This document shows positions 36,829 through 45,979 of a stretch of 64,000 nt of DNA, piece after piece. The stretch is from positions 201,844-265,843 of the forward strand of contig NZ_WOBR01000004.1 of assembly GCF_009727955.1 (NCBI RefSeq), given 5' to 3'. The number at the start of each line of letters is the position of its first letter. Position 1 is the first letter of the stretch. The DNA comes from Aliivibrio fischeri (GTDB taxonomy: Bacteria > Pseudomonadota > Gammaproteobacteria > Enterobacterales > Vibrionaceae). The notes under the pieces are model-generated. The model saw only the letters and a list, made by a program, of their open reading frames with translations, did no database searches and was not told where the DNA came from. A program made the position numbers and the translations under genes.

Positions 36829-38571
36829 TTGATTGAAGGTAAACTGGCTGCTTATTATTTTCGCATGGTTGAATTAGGTGTTAGAACGGAAGTTTTAATT
36901 ACTTTAAATGAGGTGGCAGATCTCGTTTTCACGAGTGCAAGACATTGCCGAACTATTTTAAAAGAAATGAGCCAGTTAGGGTGGTTAGAATGGCATCCAA
37001 AGGTTGGTCGAAATCAACGTTCTGTTCTTTATTTAAATTACCAAGTCAATGAGTTGAAATCAGAATTAGCTAAGGCCATGATCTCTAATGGTAAGTATGA
37101 AAAAGCATTAGCTTTGATAGATCATGATCATGCTTTATTTGGGGCGTTACTTCAAAATACCTCAGGTGTGGTTCGACGTGAAGGAGAACTGCATATTCAG
37201 CTTACTTATCCTCGTTCTTTTTCTGCATTATTACCACATTGTTCATTAAGAAATAGTGAGCGTTTTCTTTTACGGCAGGTTTATTGCTGTTTAACTGAAT
37301 GTGATTTTTCGGGAAAACTGTCCTCTCAATTAGCTCACCATTGGACTTATGATGAACAAGCATATCGATGGCGTTTCTATTTACGACCACAATTGTATTT
37401 TCATGATGGAAGTATGATTACTGCAGAATGTGTCGCTGAATTATTTCGAAAATTAAAAGAGTTGCCAGAGTATCAAGATGAATTAGAGCACGTCACCGCT
37501 ATTTCTGCTTCCAATACACATTGTATTGAGTTTAAGTTAAACCAACCGGATTTAGGCTTTGCGGGTTTACTTGCTGATGCTCGTTACTCGATTCAACCTG
37601 TTTCTCAGTTATCGTCATCAAAAACAAGTATTGGCAGTGGTTTCTTTCAAGTCGATTCTCTTTCAGAAACACGATTACAACTACAGGCTTTTGAACGATA
37701 TTATGGTTGTCGTGCATTAGCTGATAGTGTCACGATATGGAAAGTTGCAATGGATTCATTAGGTAAAATTGCAATGGAAAGTGGGCAAGTCGATTTAGAT
37801 CAAAAGGTCACTTGTACTCATTATCTTGAGAAGAGCCAAGATAATAAAAAAGTGGGGAGTAACGAAGTAAGAACAAGAATTGAAGATGGATGTTTACTTG
37901 CGTTATTTAATCACAGTTCAGGGTTATCATTATTACAACGAAAATATTTAAGTCAGCTTTTATCCCCTAATAAGTTACAAGATGAAGTGATTAAATCAGG
38001 GGAAAAAATAGAAGCAGTCCCAGCCTATAATCTGCTTCAACATTGGATGAAAACACTTAACTCGCCAACAACAGAGCAAGAATTACCTGAAACATTGTCC
38101 ATAGCAGTATTTGATCATCAAACGTTATTTCGATGTGCCAGTGCAATGGTGGAGATATTAAATCAGCGTGGCGTAAAGTGTCAGGTTAATAGTTATTCTT
38201 TTGATGAGTTTTATAGAAAAGCGAAAGAAAAGACGTTGCTTGAAGATGTCATCTTAACGAGTCTGGACTTAGATGATAACCGTCCAACATCGATCTTTCG
38301 TTGGTTATTATCTAATCCTATTTTGCAGCAAAGTCTTTCATTAGATGCGAAAGAATGGCTACAAGCAGAGTTAATTAATATTAGGAATATAACTGAATTA
38401 ACAGACTATTTAGGTAAATTAGAGCCTGTTTCTTCAAGTCTGATTAGTGATTATAAAATATTACCTCTTTTTCATCATAAGCAGACTTTACGTTTTCAGG
38501 ATGTACTTAAAGGCGTTTCTATCACGGGGTGGGGGTGGCCTGCAATTCGGGATGTTTGGTCTGAAGATTAG
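36829..38571 (+). CDS. sgrR: SgrR family transcriptional regulator
   Basis: 580 residues from TTG 36829. GAGGTGA at 36818-36824 is the only good ribosome binding site, and the ATG at 36824 meets a stop two codons on. The N-terminal winged-helix domain covers about 1-110 (EVADLVFTSARHCRTILKEMSQLGWLEWHPKVGRNQRS). From about 155 a periplasmic-binding-protein-like domain of SBP_bac_5 type (QLAHHWTYDEQAYRWRFYLRPQLYFHDG) senses a small ligand. In E. coli SgrR activates the sRNA SgrS during sugar-phosphate stress. Here no SgrS-like RNA is recognisable; a 60-codon frame is divergent. Whether the ligand and targets are conserved is unknown. Confidence 0.87.
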   Translation: MIEGKLAAYYFRMVELGVRTEVLITLNEVADLVFTSARHCRTILKEMSQLGWLEWHPKVGRNQRSVLYLNYQVNELKSELAKAMISNGKYEKALALIDHDHALFGALLQNTSGVVRREGELHIQLTYPRSFSALLPHCSLRNSERFLLRQVYCCLTECDFSGKLSSQLAHHWTYDEQAYRWRFYLRPQLYFHDGSMITAECVAELFRKLKELPEYQDELEHVTAISASNTHCIEFKLNQPDLGFAGLLADARYSIQPVSQLSSSKTSIGSGFFQVDSLSETRLQLQAFERYYGCRALADSVTIWKVAMDSLGKIAMESGQVDLDQKVTCTHYLEKSQDNKKVGSNEVRTRIEDGCLLALFNHSSGLSLLQRKYLSQLLSPNKLQDEVIKSGEKIEAVPAYNLLQHWMKTLNSPTTEQELPETLSIAVFDHQTLFRCASAMVEILNQRGVKCQVNSYSFDEFYRKAKEKTLLEDVILTSLDLDDNRPTSIFRWLLSNPILQQSLSLDAKEWLQAELINIRNITELTDYLGKLEPVSSSLISDYKILPLFHHKQTLRFQDVLKGVSITGWGWPAIRDVWSED

Positions 38572-38580
38572 TGAGTATAA

Positions 38581-38606
38581 AAAAGCCTGCAAGTGAGCAG
38601 GCTTTT
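38581..38606. terminator. Bidirectional intrinsic terminator, sgrR / alaA
   Basis: AAAAGCCTGC (38581-38590) and GCAGGCTTTT (38597-38606) are perfect complements with a six-base loop, flanked by A and T runs. Confidence 0.88.
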
Positions 38607-38628
38607 GAATTTTTATAACAAGAACAAT

Positions 38629-39843
38629 TTATTGCTTGTAAGTGTGTAGGAAGCGCTCTAGACGACCAATCGCAGTTTCTAGATCATCAACTCGTGGTAA
38701 TGTCACGATACGGAAGTGATCAGGTGTTGGCCAGTTAAAGCCAGTTCCTTGAACTAGTAGGACCTTCTCTTTGATTAAGAAATCCAGCACAAACTTCTGA
38801 TCATCTTTAATCTTGTACATCTTAGGATCAAGTTTAGGGAACAGATACATTGCGCCTTTTGGTTTCACACAACTTACACCAGGAATTTGGGTGATGAGGT
38901 CATACGCTTTATCACGCTGTTCTAATAAACGACCACCTGGAAGCAGAAGTTCATTAATGCTTTGGTAACCACCTAACGCTGTTTGAATCGCATGTTGCAT
39001 AGGTACGTTTGCACATAAGCGCATTGAAGCAAGCATATCCAAACCAGCAATGTAACCTTGAGCGTGATCTTTAGGACCGTTTAAGAACATCCAACCACCA
39101 CGGAAACCACATACTCGATACGCTTTAGACAGACCGTTGAACGTTACCGTTAAGATATCAGGTGCTAATGTTGCTAAGGTAGTATGAACCGCACCGTCAT
39201 AAAGTACTTTGTCATAAATTTCATCAGCAAAGATGATTAGGTTGTTTTGACGTGCAATTTCGACAACTTGCAGTAAGAAATCACGACTGTATACCGCACC
39301 TGTTGGGTTATTCGGGTTAATTAACACGATACCTTTAGTGTTTGGTGTGATTTTCTTTTTAATGTCGTCTAAATCTGGGTACCAATCTGCCCCTTCATCA
39401 CACATGTAATGCACAGGTTTACCACCTGAAAGTGACACTGCAGCTGTCCATAATGGGTAATCAGGAGCAGGAACTAGCATCTCATCGCCATTATTTAACA
39501 ATGCTTGCATTGCCATAACGATCAGTTCAGATGCACCATTACCGATGTAAACATCTTCTACGTCCAAATCTAATAGACCGCGACGTTGATAGTGTTGAAC
39601 AACAGCTTTACGTGCTGAGTAAATGCCTTTTGAATCACAGTAACCTTGCGATGTTGGTAGATTTTTAATCACATCAACAAGGATTTCATCAGGGGCGTCA
39701 AAGCCAAATGGGGCTGGATTCCCAATATTTAACTTAAGAATTTTGTGGCCTTCTTCTTCCATTCGCTTAGCATGTTTAAGAACTGGACCACGGATGTCGT
39801 AGCATACACTGCTAAGTTTTGATGACATTCCAATATTTTGCAT
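38629..39843 (-). CDS. alaA: Alanine aminotransferase AlaA
   Basis: 404 residues. It is a PLP enzyme of the class I aminotransferase fold that makes alanine from pyruvate and glutamate. The PLP lysine is in TFNGLSKAYRVCGFRGGW. Other motifs: LNIGNPAPFGFDAPDEI, GNGASELIVMAMQALLNNGDE, INPNNPTGAVYS and ADEIYDKVLYDG. It is very close to E. coli AlaA (YfbQ). The start may be either ATG 39843 or the internal one five codons later (MSSKLSSVCYDIRGP). A 383-base gap separates it from the divergent men operon. Confidence 0.95.
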   Translation of the reverse strand: MQNIGMSSKLSSVCYDIRGPVLKHAKRMEEEGHKILKLNIGNPAPFGFDAPDEILVDVIKNLPTSQGYCDSKGIYSARKAVVQHYQRRGLLDLDVEDVYIGNGASELIVMAMQALLNNGDEMLVPAPDYPLWTAAVSLSGGKPVHYMCDEGADWYPDLDDIKKKITPNTKGIVLINPNNPTGAVYSRDFLLQVVEIARQNNLIIFADEIYDKVLYDGAVHTTLATLAPDILTVTFNGLSKAYRVCGFRGGWMFLNGPKDHAQGYIAGLDMLASMRLCANVPMQHAIQTALGGYQSINELLLPGGRLLEQRDKAYDLITQIPGVSCVKPKGAMYLFPKLDPKMYKIKDDQKFVLDFLIKEKVLLVQGTGFNWPTPDHFRIVTLPRVDDLETAIGRLERFLHTYKQ

Positions 39844-40226
39844 GGTGAAACCCTGATGATATAAAAACGATATAGATTCAAATTACACTATTTCTAATAG
39901 GCTGAGAACCAATTTTTAGAAAAAAATCATGTAAAAACATCTTCTGCCATATTTCTATCTAAAAATAGATAATTTCTCTTCTTTTAATTTCATCACCTTT
40001 TTTGCGTGACTTAAGAATTTTTTAGGTATTGCTTTTCTTGTTTTAGATTTTCATAAACAAGCAAAATTTGACAAGAGTTTTATTTTTTAGACATACAATT
40101 GATGTGAATTATTTTTTATTTACAAACCTTTTGCTAGAATCACTAGTTCATACAAGGAAATAACAAGCAATTCCGCTTGTGCAAGTCGGTTGCCATGATG
40201 GCTGAAAACGATCAAGAGAGGTTAAT
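39844..40226. promoter_or_regulatory. Intergenic region alaA / menF with a structured menF leader
   Basis: No gene is seen in these 383 bases. The left part is AT-rich and must hold the alaA promoter. Next to menF lie two compact palindromes: CCGCTTGTGCAAGTCGG (40173-40189) and GCCATGATGGC (40192-40202). They would form adjacent hairpins in the leader just before the ribosome binding site (GAGAGG, about 40216-40222). They match no riboswitch I recognise. Confidence 0.5.
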
Positions 40227-41549
40227 TTGTCCACTTTTCAAGATGCCATTGAATCGATCCGTCATCAAATTACACAGGCAACAACATCCCATACAATTTC
40301 TTTAAAACTGGATTGGTCTATTGGTGAGCAGCTAATTGATTGGTTAGAAGCACAACCTGTATTTCCTAAGTTTTATTGGCAATCACGTGACGGTGAAGAA
40401 GAAGTGGCAGTATTGGGTCAAGTTAAGACGTTTACCGATCCTAGTGCTGCTCAAAAAGTTCTCGCACCTCAACAACGTATTTGGGGTGGTCGTTCTTTTG
40501 ATGGTCGAACTGAGCGCAATCGTCGCTGCATGTCTTCTTTCTTTTTTCTTCCTCAAGTAGAAATTACTCGTTTAGGCTCATCATGGAATTTTATGGTGAA
40601 CTTGTCAGATGATAATTCTCGTTTGCTTTCTACGTTAAATAAAATGACAGAAGAGTTTGAATGTTTATCTGAATTGCATTGTCGAGTAACTCAGCGCATC
40701 AATACGCCTGAAAAAGCAGATTGGTCTAATATGGTGAATAAAGCACTCACTGCAATTTCAAATAAACAATTTGAAAAAGTGGTATTAGCGCGTAAAACCA
40801 CATTGACTCTCGATCAAAATTTATCTTCTGCTCAATTTTTAAAAGCCAGTCGTCAAGCTAACAGTCACAGTTTTCATTTTATGATGGCGTTAGATAGCGA
40901 GCATTGTTTTATTGGTTCAACACCAGAGCGTTTGTATGTACGTAATGGTTATGCGCTTAAAACCGAAGCATTAGCAGGTACGATTGGGCGTGGTCATGAT
41001 GAAGAAGAAGATAATCAATTGGCCTCATGGTTAATTGCTGATAAGAAAAACCAGTATGAAAACCGTTTAGTGGTGGACGATATTGTTCACCGTTTATCTA
41101 AGTTCAGTCTTTCAATGAACGTTGCAGAATCATCTGAATTGGTGAAATTACGCAAAGTTCAGCATTTAAAACGTCCTATTTCTGCTGAAATTAATGCGGA
41201 GTGTAGTGACTCTCAATTACTTGATAATTTACAACCAACGGCAGCCATCGCAGGATTACCTCGTATGTCGGCTTTGGATTTCATTATTGATAATGAACCT
41301 TTTGCCCGTGGTTGGTATAGCGGTGCAGTTGGTTTCTTGAGTCAACAGCGCAGTGAATTTTGTGTTGCTATTCGCAGTGCTTTGGTTATGGGTAATAAAC
41401 TTCATTTATTTGCAGGTGCAGGTATTGTTCCAGGTTCAGAGCCAAGCAGTGAATGGGACGAATTAGATAGAAAAACTTCTACTTTATGTACCTTATTAGA
41501 ATCTGATACTAATGTGAGTTCAGATATCACGGAGTCGCAAGTCGCATGA
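40227..41549 (+). CDS. menF: Isochorismate synthase MenF
   Basis: 440 residues from TTG 40227, with GAGAGG upstream. It converts chorismate to isochorismate, entering menaquinone synthesis. The chorismate-binding domain occupies the C-terminal two thirds: KALTAISNKQFEKVVLARKTTL, FIGSTPERLYVR, KTEALAGTIGRG, HLKRPISAEI and GLPRMSALDFI, with the Mg-binding GAGIVPGSEPSSEWDE near the end. It is the first gene of menFDHBCE; its stop overlaps the menD start by four bases. Confidence 0.95.
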   Translation: MSTFQDAIESIRHQITQATTSHTISLKLDWSIGEQLIDWLEAQPVFPKFYWQSRDGEEEVAVLGQVKTFTDPSAAQKVLAPQQRIWGGRSFDGRTERNRRCMSSFFFLPQVEITRLGSSWNFMVNLSDDNSRLLSTLNKMTEEFECLSELHCRVTQRINTPEKADWSNMVNKALTAISNKQFEKVVLARKTTLTLDQNLSSAQFLKASRQANSHSFHFMMALDSEHCFIGSTPERLYVRNGYALKTEALAGTIGRGHDEEEDNQLASWLIADKKNQYENRLVVDDIVHRLSKFSLSMNVAESSELVKLRKVQHLKRPISAEINAECSDSQLLDNLQPTAAIAGLPRMSALDFIIDNEPFARGWYSGAVGFLSQQRSEFCVAIRSALVMGNKLHLFAGAGIVPGSEPSSEWDELDRKTSTLCTLLESDTNVSSDITESQVA

Positions 41550-43279
41550 TGCAACCTGAGCAGCAAGTAATGCTAAATCAAGTTTGGGCTGAGTTAATTA
41601 TTGAGGAGTTAGTTCGAAATGGAGTAAAGCATATTTGCATCGCTCCGGGCTCGCGTTCAACTCCGCTAACTCTTGCCGCTTCTGAACATGCTCTTTTATC
41701 TATCCATACGCATTTTGATGAGCGTGGTTTGGGTTTTTTGGCTTTAGGTATTGCTAAAGCCTCAAATGATCCTGTTGCAGTTATTGTTACTTCAGGTACT
41801 GCTGTCGCTAATTTATTGCCATCAGTGGCTGAATCAGGATTAACCAAAGAAAAACTTGTGTTACTCACCGCTGATCGCCCTGTAGAGCTGATTAATTGTG
41901 GTGCGAACCAAGCGATTAATCAACAAGGTATCTTCTCGTCACACGTTTGCCATTCGCTTCAATTGCCTTCTCCAAATCAAAACGTGCCGGCACAGTGGCT
42001 ATTAAGTCGTCTTGATCAAGCGTGCTTTATTCAACAAGAGCAGGGTGGCGCTATTCATATTAATTGTCCTTTTCCTGAGCCGTTTTATGGCAAAAAAGAC
42101 GATAGCCTTCTTGTTGATTATTTAGCGCCAATTCAGGACTGGAAAGCAAAGTCTTCTTCTTATATCGAACAAACACCTTATTTTTCTCACGTAACGTTAT
42201 CACCTAACTGGATGCAAACGGCACGTAAGAAAGGGGTTGTGATTATCGGTAAAGTTTCTTTAGAAGAAGCAAATTGTGCTGCACAGTTAGCAAAAGAGCT
42301 TGGTTGGCCAGTATTGGCAGACCCACAATCAGGTTATTATTCAGAGTGGGCACATTACGATTTGTGGCTACAAAATAGTGCGTGTTTTGAGTTGTTATCC
42401 GAAGTTGAGTGCGTTTTACAATTTGGTGCTCGATTAGTATCAAAACGTTTGGGTGCATGGTTGAAAAACTACCAACAGGCCTATTATTTAATAGATCCTC
42501 ATAGTGAGTTATTAAATGAAAGTTGTCATGCGCATGTTCGTTATCGTGCTGATATTTCAACTTGGAGCCAAGCACATGCAGACAGCCTTGCTGATAGAGA
42601 TTGTGTATTTGACCATGCGCCATCTGTCCATTGGAGTGAATCTCTTAAAGTGGCATCACAGAATGCATTGGCACTGGCTCGTTCTATGGCGTGCAATAGC
42701 GAAACATTATCTGAATTAAGCTTTGCGCTTACCGTAGGTCAAAAAGCCAATGACTGTGATTGGTTTATTGGTAACAGCTTGATCGTTCGTTTATTGGACA
42801 TGACAGGTGAGCTGAACCAAAAGGATGTATATACCAATCGTGGCGCGTCAGGTATTGATGGCTTAGTAGCTACAGCCGTTGGGGTTCAGTTAGCTAATGA
42901 TAAACCGTTACTCGCTTTAGTTGGGGATACGTCATTACTTTATGATTTGAATTCTTTAGCGTTATTAAAGCAAGCGACGCAACCTATGGTTGTTGTGGTG
43001 ATGAATAACGATGGCGGTGGTATTTTTGATTTATTACCCGTGAATGAGAAAAAGAAAGATGATTTCTATCGTATGCCTCATCAGCTAGAGTTCAGCCACG
43101 CTGCTGCGATGTTTGGTTTGTCCTACCATAGGCCAGAAACACTAAGCTGTGCCATGTCGATGATTAACGATGGTTTGGAAAAGGGTATTCATTTAATTGA
43201 GATCAATACACCAGCAGGTCAATCTGGTGAAGAGCTAACACGTCTTTTTCAGACCATTCAGCATGCCGCTTTATTCTAA
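41546..43279 (+). CDS. menD: 2-succinyl-5-enolpyruvyl-6-hydroxy-3-cyclohexene-1-carboxylate synthase
   Basis: 577 residues. This ThDP enzyme adds succinyl semialdehyde from 2-oxoglutarate to isochorismate. N-terminal block: VKHICIAPGSRSTPLTLAA, HFDERGLGFLALGIAK, VTSGTAVANLLPSVAE. The ThDP-binding motif GDTSLLYDLNSLALLK followed by VVVVMNNDGGGIFDLLP is near residue 455. It overlaps menF by four bases (ATGA) and menH by 17 bases, so translation is coupled along the operon. Confidence 0.97.
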   Translation: MMQPEQQVMLNQVWAELIIEELVRNGVKHICIAPGSRSTPLTLAASEHALLSIHTHFDERGLGFLALGIAKASNDPVAVIVTSGTAVANLLPSVAESGLTKEKLVLLTADRPVELINCGANQAINQQGIFSSHVCHSLQLPSPNQNVPAQWLLSRLDQACFIQQEQGGAIHINCPFPEPFYGKKDDSLLVDYLAPIQDWKAKSSSYIEQTPYFSHVTLSPNWMQTARKKGVVIIGKVSLEEANCAAQLAKELGWPVLADPQSGYYSEWAHYDLWLQNSACFELLSEVECVLQFGARLVSKRLGAWLKNYQQAYYLIDPHSELLNESCHAHVRYRADISTWSQAHADSLADRDCVFDHAPSVHWSESLKVASQNALALARSMACNSETLSELSFALTVGQKANDCDWFIGNSLIVRLLDMTGELNQKDVYTNRGASGIDGLVATAVGVQLANDKPLLALVGDTSLLYDLNSLALLKQATQPMVVVVMNNDGGGIFDLLPVNEKKKDDFYRMPHQLEFSHAAAMFGLSYHRPETLSCAMSMINDGLEKGIHLIEINTPAGQSGEELTRLFQTIQHAALF

Positions 43280-44057
43280 ACAATTAGAAACAATGAAAAA
43301 TACCACTCAACCTTGTGTGGTATTTTTACATGGTTTGTTAGGATCAACGAAAGATTGGTCAAGCATTGCAGCAACAGTTGCAAAAACACACCCAGTATTA
43401 TTAATTGATCTTCCAGGACATGGAAACAGTCAATCAACCTTATTGGATCACAATGAGGGATTTGAACAGAGCTGCCAGTTGATTGTTGAACAATTGGAAA
43501 AATCACCTTATCAGACCTTTATCTTTGTTGGGTACTCGTTGGGTGGGCGATTAGCGATGTATCTTCATGCGATGTATTCTTTGCCTTCTTCGATAGAAGT
43601 GAAAGGACTGTGCATTGAAGGTGGAAACTTTGGCTTAGTTTCAGAAGAAGAAAAGCAGCTGCGCTTGGCAAATGATATTCAATGGGCAAAGCGTTTTGAA
43701 GATCAACCTATTGGTGATGTTTTAGACAATTGGTATCAACAAGCGGTGTTTTCTTCACTAAACCCTGAGCAAAGACAAGTTTTAGTAACCAAGAGAAGTG
43801 ATAATCTTGGGCGTGCAATTGGAATGATGTTGAGATCTACGTCACTTGCTAAGCAACCATATTTGCTTGATGCATTACATCGTAGCACCATTCCAATTCT
43901 TTATATTTGCGGTGAAGCAGATAAAAAATTTCAACACTTGGCTGAGCAAAGTCAATTAACGTATCAAATCATTGCTCAGGCAGGGCATAACGCTCATGTG
44001 GAACAGCCCGAACGCTTTACACATGTACTTAATACATTCTTACAACAATGGACATAA
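43263..44057 (+). CDS. menH: 2-succinyl-6-hydroxy-2,4-cyclohexadiene-1-carboxylate synthase
   Basis: 264 residues from ATG 43263, overlapping menD; a second ATG at 43293 ([18 protein letters not shown]) is equally possible and would give 254 residues. It is an alpha/beta hydrolase that eliminates pyruvate from SEPHCHC. The oxyanion region is [14 protein letters not shown], the nucleophile serine is in [15 protein letters not shown], and the catalytic histidine is in [13 protein letters not shown]. It sits between menD and menB as in E. coli. Confidence 0.93.
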   Translation: MPLYSKQLETMKNTTQPCVVFLHGLLGSTKDWSSIAATVAKTHPVLLIDLPGHGNSQSTLLDHNEGFEQSCQLIVEQLEKSPYQTFIFVGYSLGGRLAMYLHAMYSLPSSIEVKGLCIEGGNFGLVSEEEKQLRLANDIQWAKRFEDQPIGDVLDNWYQQAVFSSLNPEQRQVLVTKRSDNLGRAIGMMLRSTSLAKQPYLLDALHRSTIPILYICGEADKKFQHLAEQSQLTYQIIAQAGHNAHVEQPERFTHVLNTFLQQWT

Positions 44058-44062
44058 ATCCC

Positions 44063-44929
44063 ATGGCAAGAACTGTTGGCATTTCAGAAGAAGAACTTTA
44101 CGCTCCAGTAGATTGGACAGATTGCACTGCGCAATACGAAGACATTCAGTACCACAAATCAGCAGATGGTATCGCAAAAATTACGATTGCTCGTCCACAA
44201 GTGCGTAATGCATTTCGTCCGGGCACAGTAAAAGAGATGATCGATGCGTTAGCGGATGCACGTTATGATGAAAAAGTAGGTGTGATCATTTTAACTGGTT
44301 TAGGTGAAGACGCATTCTGTTCTGGTGGCGACCAGAAGATCCGTGGCGATTACGGCGGTTACCGTGATGACAGCGGTACACACCACTTAAACGTATTGGA
44401 TTTCCAACGTCAAATCCGTACTTGTCCAAAACCAGTGATTGCTGCAGTAGCAGGTTACGCTGTTGGTGGTGGTCATGTTCTTCATATGATGTGTGACTTA
44501 ACCATTGCTGCTGAAAATGCACAGTTTGGTCAAACTGGTCCAAAAGTTGGTTCTTTTGATGGTGGTTGGGGCGCATCTTACATGGCTCGCATCGTTGGCC
44601 AAAAGAAAGCTCGTGAAATCTGGTTCCTTTGTCGTTTCTACGATGCTCAAGAAGCATTGGATATGGGTTTAGTAAACACGGTTGTTCCTGTTGCTGATCT
44701 AGAAAAAGAAACGGTTCGTTGGTGTCGTGAAACACTACAACACAGCCCAATGGCATTACGTTGTCTAAAAGCGGCGCTAAATGCTGATTGTGATGGCCAA
44801 GCAGGTCTTCAAGAGTTAGCGGGTAACGCAACAATGATGTTCTACATGACAGAAGAAGGTCAAGAGGGTCGTAACGCGTTTAACGAAAAACGTCGTCCAG
44901 ACTTCGATAAGTTCCCTCGTAACCCATAA
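44063..44929 (+). CDS. menB: 1,4-dihydroxy-2-naphthoyl-CoA synthase
   Basis: 288 residues from ATG 44063 ([15 protein letters not shown]); an ATG at 44048 adds five residues and overlaps menH. It is a crotonase-fold enzyme that closes the second ring of the naphthoquinone from o-succinylbenzoyl-CoA. Motifs: [16 protein letters not shown], the active-site loop [35 protein letters not shown] and [15 protein letters not shown] terminator-like hairpin follows before menC. Confidence 0.96.
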   Translation: MARTVGISEEELYAPVDWTDCTAQYEDIQYHKSADGIAKITIARPQVRNAFRPGTVKEMIDALADARYDEKVGVIILTGLGEDAFCSGGDQKIRGDYGGYRDDSGTHHLNVLDFQRQIRTCPKPVIAAVAGYAVGGGHVLHMMCDLTIAAENAQFGQTGPKVGSFDGGWGASYMARIVGQKKAREIWFLCRFYDAQEALDMGLVNTVVPVADLEKETVRWCRETLQHSPMALRCLKAALNADCDGQAGLQELAGNATMMFYMTEEGQEGRNAFNEKRRPDFDKFPRNP

Positions 44930-44957
44930 TTCGCTGTTACAGATTCAATTAAGTATT

Positions 44958-44984
44958 AGAGGCTCCTTTGAGTCTCTTTTTTCT
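44958..44984 (+). terminator. Terminator-like hairpin between menB and menC
   Basis: AGAGGCTC (44958-44965) and GAGTCTCT (44970-44977) pair over eight positions with one G-U and a four-base loop, followed by a T-rich run. It lies inside the men operon. Confidence 0.75.
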
Positions 44985-45004
44985 TTTATTGGTTGGAGTA
45001 AGAG

Positions 45005-45979
45005 ATGAAAACAGCCAAGATCTATCAATACCAACTCCCAATGGACAGTGGAGTAATTCTTCGTGAGCAACGTCTTCAGCAAAGAGATGGATTGGTCATT
45101 GAGTTAAGTGATGGAATACATACAGCAAGAGGTGAGGTTGCGCCTTTACCTGAATTCAGCCAAGAAACGCTAGAACAAGCTCGTGAAGATTTAATTTCAT
45201 TAACTCAATCATGGTTAAACAATGAAGAGTTGGATCTTGATTCAAACTGCCCATCAGTTGCATTTGGCTTTAGCATGGCTTTGTTAGAGCTTGAAAAACA
45301 GTTGCCACAAGAAGGTAACTACCAAGCTGCACCTTTGTGTTCTGGCGATCCTGATGACTTGGTTGTTAAGCTTAATGAAATGAGCGGTAAGAAAATAGCC
45401 AAAATCAAAGTGGGTTTATACGAACCTATTCGTGATGGCATGGTTGTGAATATGTTTTTAGAACTGATTTCTGATCTCTCTTTACGTCTTGATGCCAACC
45501 GTGGCTGGACTACAAAGAAAGCAGAGCAATTTGCTAATTACGTACATCCACAATTTCGTTCTCGTATCGAATTCTTAGAAGAACCATGTACTACACCAGA
45601 AGAGAGTTTAGCTTTCTCTAAAGCCACAAATATTGCAATCGCATGGGATGAAACCGTACGTGATGATGGTTTTACTGTTGAAACTCAAGAAGGCGTTACA
45701 GCTATTGTCATTAAGCCAACATTAGTGGGTTCTGTTGAAAAGTGTATTTCGTTAATCGAACAAGCACATCAATTAGGCATGCAAGCGGTGATCAGCTCAA
45801 GCATTGAATCAAGTTTGGCATTAACACAACTTGCACGATTAGCAGCTTGGAAAACACCAGAAACGATTCCGGGTTTAGATACTATCGATCTGTTTAAAAT
45901 GCAGCTAGATACTTCTTGGCCTAATTGCGACTTACCAGTAGCACAATTGGCTGATCTCGAGGTGATATGGGAAAACTGA
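45005..45979 (+). CDS. menC: o-Succinylbenzoate synthase
   Basis: 324 residues. It is an enolase-superfamily dehydratase of the menaquinone pathway. Catalytic lysine in KKIAKIKVGLYE; metal ligands in SLRLDANRGWT, IEFLEEPCTT and AIAWDETVRDD; second lysine in VIKPTLVGS. GGAG precedes the ATG. It overlaps menE by 13 bases. Confidence 0.95.
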   Translation: MKTAKIYQYQLPMDSGVILREQRLQQRDGLVIELSDGIHTARGEVAPLPEFSQETLEQAREDLISLTQSWLNNEELDLDSNCPSVAFGFSMALLELEKQLPQEGNYQAAPLCSGDPDDLVVKLNEMSGKKIAKIKVGLYEPIRDGMVVNMFLELISDLSLRLDANRGWTTKKAEQFANYVHPQFRSRIEFLEEPCTTPEESLAFSKATNIAIAWDETVRDDGFTVETQEGVTAIVIKPTLVGSVEKCISLIEQAHQLGMQAVISSSIESSLALTQLARLAAWKTPETIPGLDTIDLFKMQLDTSWPNCDLPVAQLADLEVIWEN

